From contig JAGRHX010000310.1 in assembly GCA_020444775.1 (NCBI GenBank), positions 1 through 7,643 on the forward strand: DNA of 7,643 nucleotides. The letters run 5' to 3'. Within the stretch, counting starts at the first letter, position 1. Every line of letters begins with the position of its first letter. The DNA is from Gammaproteobacteria bacterium. Lineage in GTDB: Bacteria; Pseudomonadota; Gammaproteobacteria; HK1. Below are positions 1-6,858 of the stretch, piece after piece. The notes under the pieces are model-generated. The model saw nothing but the letters and a program-made list of their open reading frames with translations, was not told the DNA's origin and made no database searches. The position numbers were made by a program, and so were the translations under genes.

Positions 1-423
1 CGCATCGCTGGTGAGGACACCGGCAGCATGTTCGAGATCTGCGCCTGTCTGGGCGACCGCAGCCAGCGGCTGCGGCAGTTCGGTCACCTGCTCGGCGTGC
101 TCTACCACGGTTGTGACGACGTCGGCGACGTGCGTGGCGGAGAGGCCCTGGGTGGCGGCGGCAACGAGGACATACGCGACGGCATCCTGACCCTGCCAGC
201 GGCCCTGGCGATACGCGATCCGGCGGTTGCGCGGGAGTTCGCGAACCCCAACGAATCGAACTACGACCGGCTCGCGCAGGCCTTCAGCCGATGCCTTCCG
301 GATGCGGAGCTGTATCTGGACCGGATCGCCACCGAGGCCAGGGAGGAGGCTCGGTTGTTCTCGCGCAATCCCGAGGCGCTGTACGCGCTGATCGACCAGA
401 CTCGCGCCCTGTCCAGTCGCTGA
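1..423 (+). CDS. Polyprenyl synthetase-type (trans-isoprenyl diphosphate synthase) protein, C-terminal part, 5' end cut by window
   Basis: The frame is open from base 1 and ends at TGA 421-423, giving 140 C-terminal residues; the start lies outside the window. The family condenses isopentenyl diphosphate with an allylic diphosphate in the cytoplasm to make longer prenyl diphosphates. The second aspartate-rich motif is present as DDVGD (visible residues 39-43, bases 115-129). It is followed by the family-typical stretch EDIRDGILTLPAALAI (residues 56-71), and a TGSMF segment near the start matches the usual KTG(S/A)LF region. Oddities: the Lys normally before TG is Asp (residue 6), the usual FQ before DD is Tyr-His (35-36), and the usual Lys of the GKP-type loop after DDxxD is replaced in a Gly-rich run. 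The family call is firm; product chain length and activity cannot be judged, because the first DDxxD motif is outside the window. It could be a divergent or accessory member. Confidence 0.85.
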   Translation, partial: RIAGEDTGSMFEICACLGDRSQRLRQFGHLLGVLYHGCDDVGDVRGGEALGGGGNEDIRDGILTLPAALAIRDPAVAREFANPNESNYDRLAQAFSRCLPDAELYLDRIATEAREEARLFSRNPEALYALIDQTRALSSR

Positions 424-500
424 GTCCACCCTCGCTGGTATGACCCCACCCTCGTTGGTGTGACCCCACCCTCGCTGGTGTGACCCCACCCTCGTCGGTG
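421..500. repeat. Four 20-bp tandem repeats starting at the prenyl synthetase stop codon
   Basis: Four head-to-tail copies lie at 421-440, 441-460, 461-480 and 481-500, with consensus TGACCCCACCCTCGCTGGTG. Copies 2 to 4 differ only at two adjacent bases (TT, CT, TC at their positions 15-16). Copy 1 differs at a few positions (TGAGT start, final A) and its first three bases are the stop codon of the upstream gene. Within the array, CACC and GGTG alternate with 6-base gaps, so the 20-bp period is also a chain of inverted half-sites. Function is unknown: it could be a protein-binding array, a multi-hairpin transcript element, or a mobile/variable repeat. Confidence 0.9.
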
Positions 501-730
501 TGACCAACGTGCTGCTCGGCCGACTGCCGAACCCGTGCCTCGGCCGTTTGTCATACTGACCGGCTTCGGGCGAAACTCTGGTTCAGGCTGGCGTGTCACC
601 CGGCGCGTTCATCACCATGGCAACCCTGGCCCATCGCAACCCTGGACCGGACGGTCCCGGGTGCGGTGCCCCGGTGACGGCCCCGGTGACGGCCCCGATA
701 ACGACAACAGGCACGAGCGGGACGCTCACG
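501..730. other. Repeat-rich intergenic stretch upstream of the SAM-cyclase-NTPase gene
   Basis: Together with the 20-bp array, the gap between the prenyl synthetase stop and the preferred start of the next gene is 307 bases. I see no RNA gene or convincing promoter. It contains a 10-bp direct repeat GCAACCCTGG at 620-629 and 636-645, and a 12-bp tandem repeat GGTGACGGCCCC at 673-684 and 685-696. The downstream frame stays open back to a GTG at 593, but the encoded 46 residues are low-complexity Pro/Ala/Thr/Gly, so I treat 593-730 as probably leader. A weak extended -10-like TGTCATACT lies near 549-557 without a good -35. It is too poor to call as a promoter. Confidence 0.5.
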
Positions 731-3700
731 ATGATGACGATCGACGACATGACGATCGATGCGTTTCTCACCGGGCTCGGTCTCGGTCATCTGCGGGAGC
801 TCTTCCATCGCGAGGAGATCGACATGGATGCGCTCCGACTGCTCAACGAGCAGGACCTGGAGCGGATCGACATTCGCCTGGGTTCACGCAAGAAGATCCT
901 CGACGGGCTGGCCAGGCTTCAGGGCCCGACGCTGTCCACCGAGCCGGCCCGAGCCTCGGCGACTGCAGACGACGGGTATGGGCCCAGAGCACGTGAACGT
1001 GCCTACGACGTCGAGCGTCGCAATCTGTCCGTGCTGTTCTGCGACATCGTCGACTCGACCGGGCTCGGTCATCGCCTGGGAAACGAGGCCATGCTCGAGG
1101 TGATCCTGCACTTTCAGGACTACTGCAAGGCCATCGCCAGCCGCTATGCCGGACGCGTCGAGGGTTTCTCCGGCGACGGCGCGACCTTGTACTTCGGCTT
1201 TCCGCAAGCCAATGAGGACGATGCCGAACGGGCGGTGCTGGCCGGTCTGGAGATGGCCCGCGATGCTGGTGAGCTGATGAGCGGCCGCTGCGATGCACGC
1301 GTCCGGGTCCGGGTGGGTATAGCCACCGGTCCGGTGGTCACGACTCATCGTACCGGCACCGTGGGTGAGCAGGCCGCGATCGGTACCACCCCGGCACTGG
1401 CCTCCCGACTGCAGGATCACGCGGCCGCCGATACCGTCGTCATCGCCGAATCCACGCGGCGCCTCGTCGGTGGCCTGTTCGAGTACGCCGATCTCGGGCG
1501 ACTGTCGTTGAAGAACATCCCGGAGCCGGTTCAGGCCTGGCGCGTGCTCCGCGAGCGTCCTGGTAGCACCCGCTTGGAGGCGCGCCTGTTCGGCCAACGT
1601 CTGACGCCGATGCTCGGCCGTGAGCTCGAGCTGGCCCAGGTCGAGGCGCTGTGGCAGAAGGCCCGTCGCGGTCGCGGCCAGGTGGTCGTGCTGCGCGGCG
1701 AGCCGGGCATCGGCAAGTCGCGCCTGGCCCACGAGCTGCTCAATCGGCTGCGCACCGAGAGCACCCATCTGTGCCAGTACGTGACGTCACCGCATCGCAC
1801 CTCGCGGGTGTTCCATCCGGTCCTGCAGTACGTCTGCACGGTCGCCGGGCTGACCCGCGAAGACGGCTCCGATACGAAGCTGGACAAGCTGGAGGCGGCC
1901 TTCAAGAGTTCCGCTGCGCGCTACCACCAGCTGATCCCGGTGCTGGCCAATCTGCTCGACATTCCCTGCAAGCGCTACCCGCTCGGCTCGATGACAGCGA
2001 GCCGCCAGACCCATCTGGTAATCGAGGCGGTGCTGGACGAGATGCGTGCCGTCTGCGTGCGCCGCAGCCTGATCGGCATCCTCGAGGATCTGCAATGGTG
2101 CGATGCCAGCACCACGTTGCTCATGCATCATCTGGTCAGGGACATCGTCGATCAGCCGGTGCTGCTGCTGGTCACCGCCCGGACCTACTCGCCGGTCAAG
2201 CTGCCGGACCTGCCGCATGTGCATACCATCATGCTCGACGGTCTGGACGAGGATCGCGCCGAACGACTGATGATCAGCGTGGCGGGCAATCGCGAACTGC
2301 CGGCCGCGGCCCGGCGGCGCATCATCGAGCACACCGATGGCGTCCCGCTGTTCATCGAGGAGCTGACCAAGGCCGTGCTCGAGACCCGCGCTGATGCCGC
2401 GCGGCAGGGCTCGGCATCCGGCGGGTCCGATACCTTCGACGAGGCCTCGGGCAATGTCGAGGTGCCGATAACGCTGCAGGACTCGTTGATGGCTCGACTT
2501 GACAGGCTGGGTCCGGCCAAGGAGGTGGCGCATCTGGGCGCGGTGCTCGGCCGCCAGTTCTCCTACGAACACCTGCAGGCGGTATCCGGCATGCCCCACG
2601 AGCGCCTGCAGCAGGCGATGGCCCTGATCCAGCAGGCCGAGCTGATCTTCGCGCGTGGCATACCACCCGACGCGACCTACGCCTTCAAGCACGCGCTGGT
2701 CCAGGACGCCGCCTACCTCAATCTCAGCGAGGCCCGCCGGATCAGTCTGCATCGGCGCATCGCCAACACCCTGGAGAACGAGTTTCCGGAGGTTGCCGAG
2801 CACGAGCCGGAGGTATTGGCTCGTCACAACAGCCTGGGACAGCGTTACAGGGAGGCCGTGCGCTACTGGCTGCAGGCCGGCAAGAAAGCTCGCGAGCATT
2901 CGGCTCTGGACGAAGCCGCGCAGTGCCTGGGCAACGGGCTGACGCTGGTCGAGCACCTCGAGCCCGAGAAACGACGCACCAGCGAGCTCGAGCTGCAGCT
3001 GGCGCTGGGACCGGTGATGATCTCGACCCAGGGCTCGGCATCGGAGCGTGTCAAACAGACCTACACACGCGCCCATGAGCTGCTACACGGCGATGACGAC
3101 GTCAGCGCCTCGGCCTTCACGATCCGGGGGCTGTTCGCCTATCACTTCGTGCGCGCCGATCTGGATCGGATCGTCGACCTGGCCGGCGAGATGGCCCGCC
3201 TCGCGGAGCGCGACGGACGCAGCGGTCTGCACATCGAGGCACACCGCCTGCTCGGCACTGCGGCCCTCTACCGCGGTGAGTTCGAGCGCTCCAGATCGGA
3301 GCTGGAACGGGCGCTGGAGCTGTGCGCCGACCGTACCTACCGATCGCATGCGCTCGAGTTCGCCAATGACCCGGCGGTGGCGTCGAACTGCTATCTGGGC
3401 AAGACCCTGTGGTTCCTCGGCTATCCGGAGCGTTCCAAGGCGATCATGAACCGTGGCATCGAGCTCGCCGCCAATCTCTCACATCCCTTCTCACACGCCC
3501 AGGCGCTCTCTTTGTCGACCATGCTCCATCAGCATCGTGGCGAAACCAACGACGCCCGTGAGCGCGCCGCGCAGACCCTGCGGCTGGCCAATGACTATGG
3601 CGGCTTCCCACTGTGGATCTCGATTGTCTCCATCATCGACGGCTGGGCCGCGGCGCGACAGGGCGAAGTGGCGAGCGGCATGAAGCGGCTCGACGGCGCG

Positions 3701-4156
3701 CTACGGGATTACCGGGCCCAGCACTCGGGTATCGTGGTGCCGAACTTCATCGCGCTGTTGGCCGAGTGCCTGGCGCTGAGCGGTCAGTATCAGCTCGCGC
3801 TGCAGCAGTTGGACGAAGCCATCGACACCGCCAGACGCACCGGTGAGGGCTACTACGAGGCCGAGCTGTACAGGCTCAAGGGCGAGTACCTGCTAGGCCG
3901 TGACGGCGCCCCGGCCCACTCCGAAGCGGCGTCGCTGTACGAGTCCGCGCTGGCACGCGCCGAAACCCAGGGCGCTCGCGCCTGGGCACTGCGGGCGGCC
4001 TGCAGCCTCGCTCGACTGTGGACCGGACAGGGTCGCTGCGAAGCGGCACGCGAGCTGCTCGGTGAACACGTGAATCGCTTCAATGAAGGCCTGTATGGCC
4101 ACGACCTGGTGCTGGCGCGCCGCCAGCTGGATGAGCTGAACGAGGGTGTGCACTGA
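731..4156 (+). CDS. SAM domain / class III nucleotide cyclase-like / AAA-type NTPase / TPR multidomain signalling protein
   Basis: A 1141-residue protein from ATG 731; alternative starts are ATG 734, ATG 749, or GTG 593 adding 46 low-complexity residues. I chose 731 because the SAM domain begins at once (about residues 7-64, LGLGHLRELF...LGSRKKIL). The cyclase homology domain is about 92-275: metal Asp 105 (FCDIVDST) and Asp 149 (SGDG) are kept, and Arg 226 is kept. The usual catalytic Asn before it is Ala 222, and base-recognition positions are Gly 145 and Ala 215. A P-loop NTPase follows: Walker A GEPGIGKS at 323-330 and an LEDLQW Walker B-type motif with Glu 452-Asp 453. Then come a GVPLFIEEL segment (537-545), a probable winged-helix region (about 581-644) and helical TPR-like repeats to the C-terminus. 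There is no signal peptide or membrane segment, so it is probably cytosolic. Family members are annotated as adenylate/guanylate cyclases with an ATPase and TPR tail; the ligand is unknown and cyclase activity here is doubtful. Confidence 0.9.
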   Translation: MMTIDDMTIDAFLTGLGLGHLRELFHREEIDMDALRLLNEQDLERIDIRLGSRKKILDGLARLQGPTLSTEPARASATADDGYGPRARERAYDVERRNLSVLFCDIVDSTGLGHRLGNEAMLEVILHFQDYCKAIASRYAGRVEGFSGDGATLYFGFPQANEDDAERAVLAGLEMARDAGELMSGRCDARVRVRVGIATGPVVTTHRTGTVGEQAAIGTTPALASRLQDHAAADTVVIAESTRRLVGGLFEYADLGRLSLKNIPEPVQAWRVLRERPGSTRLEARLFGQRLTPMLGRELELAQVEALWQKARRGRGQVVVLRGEPGIGKSRLAHELLNRLRTESTHLCQYVTSPHRTSRVFHPVLQYVCTVAGLTREDGSDTKLDKLEAAFKSSAARYHQLIPVLANLLDIPCKRYPLGSMTASRQTHLVIEAVLDEMRAVCVRRSLIGILEDLQWCDASTTLLMHHLVRDIVDQPVLLLVTARTYSPVKLPDLPHVHTIMLDGLDEDRAERLMISVAGNRELPAAARRRIIEHTDGVPLFIEELTKAVLETRADAARQGSASGGSDTFDEASGNVEVPITLQDSLMARLDRLGPAKEVAHLGAVLGRQFSYEHLQAVSGMPHERLQQAMALIQQAELIFARGIPPDATYAFKHALVQDAAYLNLSEARRISLHRRIANTLENEFPEVAEHEPEVLARHNSLGQRYREAVRYWLQAGKKAREHSALDEAAQCLGNGLTLVEHLEPEKRRTSELELQLALGPVMISTQGSASERVKQTYTRAHELLHGDDDVSASAFTIRGLFAYHFVRADLDRIVDLAGEMARLAERDGRSGLHIEAHRLLGTAALYRGEFERSRSELERALELCADRTYRSHALEFANDPAVASNCYLGKTLWFLGYPERSKAIMNRGIELAANLSHPFSHAQALSLSTMLHQHRGETNDARERAAQTLRLANDYGGFPLWISIVSIIDGWAAARQGEVASGMKRLDGALRDYRAQHSGIVVPNFIALLAECLALSGQYQLALQQLDEAIDTARRTGEGYYEAELYRLKGEYLLGRDGAPAHSEAASLYESALARAETQGARAWALRAACSLARLWTGQGRCEAARELLGEHVNRFNEGLYGHDLVLARRQLDELNEGVH

Positions 4157-4173
4157 GGCAAGCCGGCCCGACA

Positions 4174-4243
4174 CCATCTCCCAGATCCCATCTCCCAGAT
4201 CCCATCTCCCAGATCCCGTCTCCCAGGTGCCTTCTCCGTATTC
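4174..4243. repeat. 14-bp tandem repeat array in the convergent intergenic junction
   Basis: Three perfect copies of CCATCTCCCAGATC lie at 4174-4187, 4188-4201 and 4202-4215. A fourth copy with three changes is at 4216-4229, and a decayed fifth may be at 4230-4243. The array fills most of the 100 bases between the ends of the two converging genes. It is strongly pyrimidine-rich on the plus strand (runs of CTCCC; GGGAGA on the other strand), unlike the balanced GC of the flanking genes. There is no T tract and no self-complementary hairpin, so it is not an intrinsic terminator. It most resembles a simple-sequence or slippage-type intergenic repeat. Confidence 0.88.
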
Positions 4244-4256
4244 GGCGCGGGTCCCG

Positions 4257-4270
4257 TCACCGCGCGGTGA
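4257..4270. repeat. Perfect 14-bp palindrome over the stop codon of the SGNH-like gene
   Basis: TCACCGCGCGGTGA is exactly self-complementary. Its first three bases are the complement of the minus-strand TGA stop, and the rest covers the last codons (Leu-Thr-Ala-Arg). As RNA it could fold into a 5-bp stem with a GCGC loop, but no T-rich tail follows on either strand. It may be coincidental or a weak transcript-end structure between converging genes. Confidence 0.45.
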
Positions 4271-5339
4271 GCAGCTCGACCCGATCCTCGATGCCACGTC
4301 CCTGTTCCAGGACCGCGGCCATCAGCCGAACCAGCTCGTGACCGATCTCCGCGGTGTAGTGCAGGGAATCCCAGTAGTTGCGATCCTCACGGGTGATCGC
4401 TGAATCGATCATGAAGTCGATCACGTGGCTGTCGTCACGGGCGAGTGCGTAGGTCGTGACCCGCCGCTTGCATTCCTGCCAGCGCGCATGAGCCGCCGTG
4501 CCCGCCAGCGGCTGGGCGTAACGATGGTAGGGCACGAAGACCATCAGCACGCGGGTCTGTTGCGGCAGCGACTCGAGAATGCCCGGCAACAGGCGCAACG
4601 CCGCGTACGGCCAGGCGGCGCGTGTCTTCGAATCGAAGTACTGTGGCGCCGCCGGCGGCACCCGGCGCCTGGGCTGCTCGCTGCCATAGATGTGCTGGCG
4701 CGCTCGGGCCAGATCGTAGCTCCCGGCCGGCGGCAGGAAATCCCGGTAACCATCGAACCCATAGCGGGGCTGCAGTCTGCCCCGCCAGTACTGGACCTGT
4801 CGGGCGGCCTGCTCGATGGTGCGCGCGTTGAACACCTGCAGATAGTCGTTGAAGGGGTTGCTATCGTAGAGCCAGCGCGGAAATGTCCTGAAGGTGACCT
4901 CCTGCAAGGTCTCGGCCGGGTCGCACCAGCTCGCATCCATGCCGATCAAGAGCTGCCGGAAGGGCCGTGACCGGTCAGCCGTGGCCCGCACGTACACCTC
5001 CAGCAGCCGCGACTGCTCCCAGGCCGTCGCACTGTTCATGGACAGGTTGGCAAAGCGCCCACCCAACGCCGCGTTCAGCCTCTCCGGCACCAGCATGCGT
5101 GTGGTCGAGGTGCCGATCACCAGACTATCGTAGCGGCCGCTGCGCGCGATCGCCGGGTAGGAGAAGCGCTGGTTGCCATTGATCGGCGCCCGTTGCGCCG
5201 GCCAGGACACGGCCAGGTGGTCGTGCGGATCGATGAGCACGATCGCCGCATAGGTGAGCAGGCTCAGCGTCGCCAGCGTGATCGAGAACGTTCGCAGCCA
5301 GCCGCGCCAGCGTTGGTCCTGATTCGATACCGTTGCCAT
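4257..5339 (-). CDS. Membrane-anchored SGNH-hydrolase-like protein, partner of the adjacent MBOAT acyltransferase
   Basis: A 360-residue protein starting at ATG 5339, one base after the MBOAT stop. The frame is open further upstream to 5384, but that would add a Ser-rich stretch overlapping the MBOAT end, so I prefer 5339. One N-terminal hydrophobic segment (about 16-36) suggests an inner-membrane anchor with the rest in the periplasm. SGNH-like marks are LVIGTSTTR with candidate nucleophile Ser 78 (bases 5108-5106) and a C-terminal DSLHY motif giving candidate Asp 324 and His 327. LIGMDASWCD (131-140) and a LMVFVPYHRY strand (265-274) fit an alpha/beta core. In AlgJ/AlgX, PatB and DltD systems such proteins take or place the acyl group delivered by the MBOAT partner. 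Its tight linkage to an MBOAT gene supports the same role here. The acceptor is unknown. I do not recognise a named family; the exact subfamily is inferred from motifs and context. Confidence 0.72.
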   Translation of the reverse strand: MATVSNQDQRWRGWLRTFSITLATLSLLTYAAIVLIDPHDHLAVSWPAQRAPINGNQRFSYPAIARSGRYDSLVIGTSTTRMLVPERLNAALGGRFANLSMNSATAWEQSRLLEVYVRATADRSRPFRQLLIGMDASWCDPAETLQEVTFRTFPRWLYDSNPFNDYLQVFNARTIEQAARQVQYWRGRLQPRYGFDGYRDFLPPAGSYDLARARQHIYGSEQPRRRVPPAAPQYFDSKTRAAWPYAALRLLPGILESLPQQTRVLMVFVPYHRYAQPLAGTAAHARWQECKRRVTTYALARDDSHVIDFMIDSAITREDRNYWDSLHYTAEIGHELVRLMAAVLEQGRGIEDRVELLTAR

Positions 5340-5340
5340 A

Positions 5341-6858
5341 TCAGAACTGGAAGTAGATGAACTCGACATGCCGCCAGTCGCCAACCGTGAGCAGGATGAC
5401 GAACATGCTCAAGCCTGCGAATGCCGCCAGGGCTCGATTCGGCGGCATGAGGTCGAGCGCGAAGCGTTGCGAGGTGGGCGCGAGCAAGGCGATCGCCAGT
5501 GCCGGCCACAGCACCCAGAGATCCTCACGATAGCCGCCGTCGGAGACCTGCGCGCCGAGCCCGGCGAGGCTCTGATACATGAGCGCGGCCGAAGCGAAGG
5601 ACTCGGCCCGAAACAACACCCAGGCCAGCAGCACGAAGATCAGGGTCAGCGTCCAACCCAGCACGGTCGGCAGCCGCAGACCGGCCCTGGCCCACAGATG
5701 ATTCACACAAAGTCCCACGCCATGCACCGCCCCCCAGGCGACGAAGGTCCAGGCCGCGCCGTGCCAGAGACCACCGAGCAGCATGGTGACGAGCAGCGCC
5801 GCCAGCACCGCGGGCAAGCCTTGGCGGCTGCCACCGAGCGGGATGTACAGATAGTCGCGCAAAAAGCGTGACAGGGTCATGTGCCAGCGCCGCCAGAACT
5901 GGCGCAAGGAGCTCGCGAGGTAGGGCGAATCGAAGTTGGCGGGCAGCACCAGACCGCACATCAAGCCCAGCCCCAGGGCCATGTCCGAATACGCGGAGAA
6001 GTCATAGTAGAGCTGCATTCCGAAGCCGGCGGTCGCGGCCCAGGCCTCCGCCAGACTCAGCACGTCCCCCGCTTGGGTGCGCGCGAACAGCGGGTCGCAG
6101 AGCTTGGCCAGCTCGTCGGCGATGAACACCTTCTTGACCAGACCGATACAGAGCAGGCCCAGGCCGCGTGCCAGACGTTGCTCGAATCCCGGCCTGCGCG
6201 GCGCCAGCCGGAACTGCGCGATGATCTCGTTGTGGCGGACGATCGGTCCCGCGATGAGCTGCGGAAAGTAGCACACGTACAGCGCGTAGTCGGCCAGCGA
6301 ATAAGGTGCGACCTCACCACGCCGGATGTCCACCAGATAGGAGATCTGCTGGAAGGTGAAGAAACTGATCGCGAGGGGTAGCACCACCTCCAGCGGTGTG
6401 TAAGGGTTGCCGAACGCGGCAGCCAGGCTTGCACCAATGAAATCGGCGTACTTGAACCAGCCGAGCAACGCCAGGTTGATGGCCACACCCAGCGCCGGCA
6501 GCCAGGTGTGCGCCGAACGCACGAAGCGGGTGCGAGCGGTGGCCGGCCCCGGACCGGCGGCGTGTGCGCCAACGCCCGCGACGACCCCTCCCGGTCTCGG
6601 CCCCGGGGCAGCGGGCGGCGCCGCGCCCTGCTCACGTCCGGGATCGTTGAGCGCGTGGAAGAGCCGGGCAATACCCCAGTTGAGCACGACCGACAGGACC
6701 AGCAACGGCACCAATCGCGGGTCCCAATAGCCGTAGAACAGCAGTGAGGCCGCGATCATCAACGCGCGACGCACCGCGTATTCGCGATCGAAGGCATACC
6801 AGGCGGCCAGCGCGAGCGGTGCAAAGCACAGCAAGAACAGTTGAGAATGAAACAGCAT
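5341..6858 (-). CDS. MBOAT family O-acyltransferase, AlgI-like
   Basis: A 505-residue polytopic membrane protein. I chose ATG 6858 because the protein then begins MLFHSQLFLLCF, the usual AlgI-type start; a GTG at 6885 would add nine Arg/Pro-rich residues. Family signatures are clear: LFYGYWDPRL (about 40-49), an FKYADF segment (135-140), FFTFQQISYLVD (166-177), WRRWHMTLSRFLRDYLYIPLGG with His 326 (bases 5883-5881), and GGLWHGAAWTFVAWG with His 366 (bases 5763-5761), the family's active-site histidine. AlgI-type proteins carry acyl groups from a cytoplasmic donor across the inner membrane for O-acylation of exopolysaccharide, peptidoglycan or teichoic acid. It is directly followed by the SGNH-like gene (1-bp gap), so the two are probably co-translated. 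Odd: a roughly 38-residue Pro/Gly/Ala-rich insertion (about 72-109) between early membrane segments. No clear Shine-Dalgarno was seen. Confidence 0.93.
   Translation of the reverse strand: MLFHSQLFLLCFAPLALAAWYAFDREYAVRRALMIAASLLFYGYWDPRLVPLLVLSVVLNWGIARLFHALNDPGREQGAAPPAAPGPRPGGVVAGVGAHAAGPGPATARTRFVRSAHTWLPALGVAINLALLGWFKYADFIGASLAAAFGNPYTPLEVVLPLAISFFTFQQISYLVDIRRGEVAPYSLADYALYVCYFPQLIAGPIVRHNEIIAQFRLAPRRPGFEQRLARGLGLLCIGLVKKVFIADELAKLCDPLFARTQAGDVLSLAEAWAATAGFGMQLYYDFSAYSDMALGLGLMCGLVLPANFDSPYLASSLRQFWRRWHMTLSRFLRDYLYIPLGGSRQGLPAVLAALLVTMLLGGLWHGAAWTFVAWGAVHGVGLCVNHLWARAGLRLPTVLGWTLTLIFVLLAWVLFRAESFASAALMYQSLAGLGAQVSDGGYREDLWVLWPALAIALLAPTSQRFALDLMPPNRALAAFAGLSMFVILLTVGDWRHVEFIYFQF

Noticed and set aside
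421..500. CRISPR array
   Set aside because: The 20-bp units are contiguous, with no unique spacers of about 30 bases and no cas gene nearby.
459..503. TGTGA repeated at 459, 479 and 499 as CRP-type half-sites ahead of a cyclase-like gene
   Set aside because: No TCACA partner occurs at the required 6-base spacing on the same strand, so no complete CRP site is formed; the recurrence is explained by the 20-bp repeat.
516..530. Hairpin TCGGC-CGACT-GCCGA as terminator of the prenyl synthetase gene
   Set aside because: The stem is only five pairs and no T tract follows; such short stems are frequent at this GC content.
1787..3076. Long open frame (429 codons) on the minus strand opposite the signalling gene, plus similar ones at 884-1768 and 7058-7534
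   Set aside because: They lie antisense to genes with clear domain motifs, have no recognisable family features, and long antisense open frames are expected in GC-rich DNA with strong third-position bias.
3853..4297. Minus-strand open frames reading through the 14-bp repeat (Trp/Glu/Met/Gly-rich peptide)
   Set aside because: The peptide is only a translation of the tandem repeat and then runs antisense through the end of the signalling gene.
5340..5384. Ser-rich N-terminal extension of the SGNH-like protein starting at 5384
   Set aside because: It overlaps the last codons of the MBOAT gene and puts a low-complexity stretch ahead of the membrane anchor; the ATG one base after the MBOAT stop is a better start.
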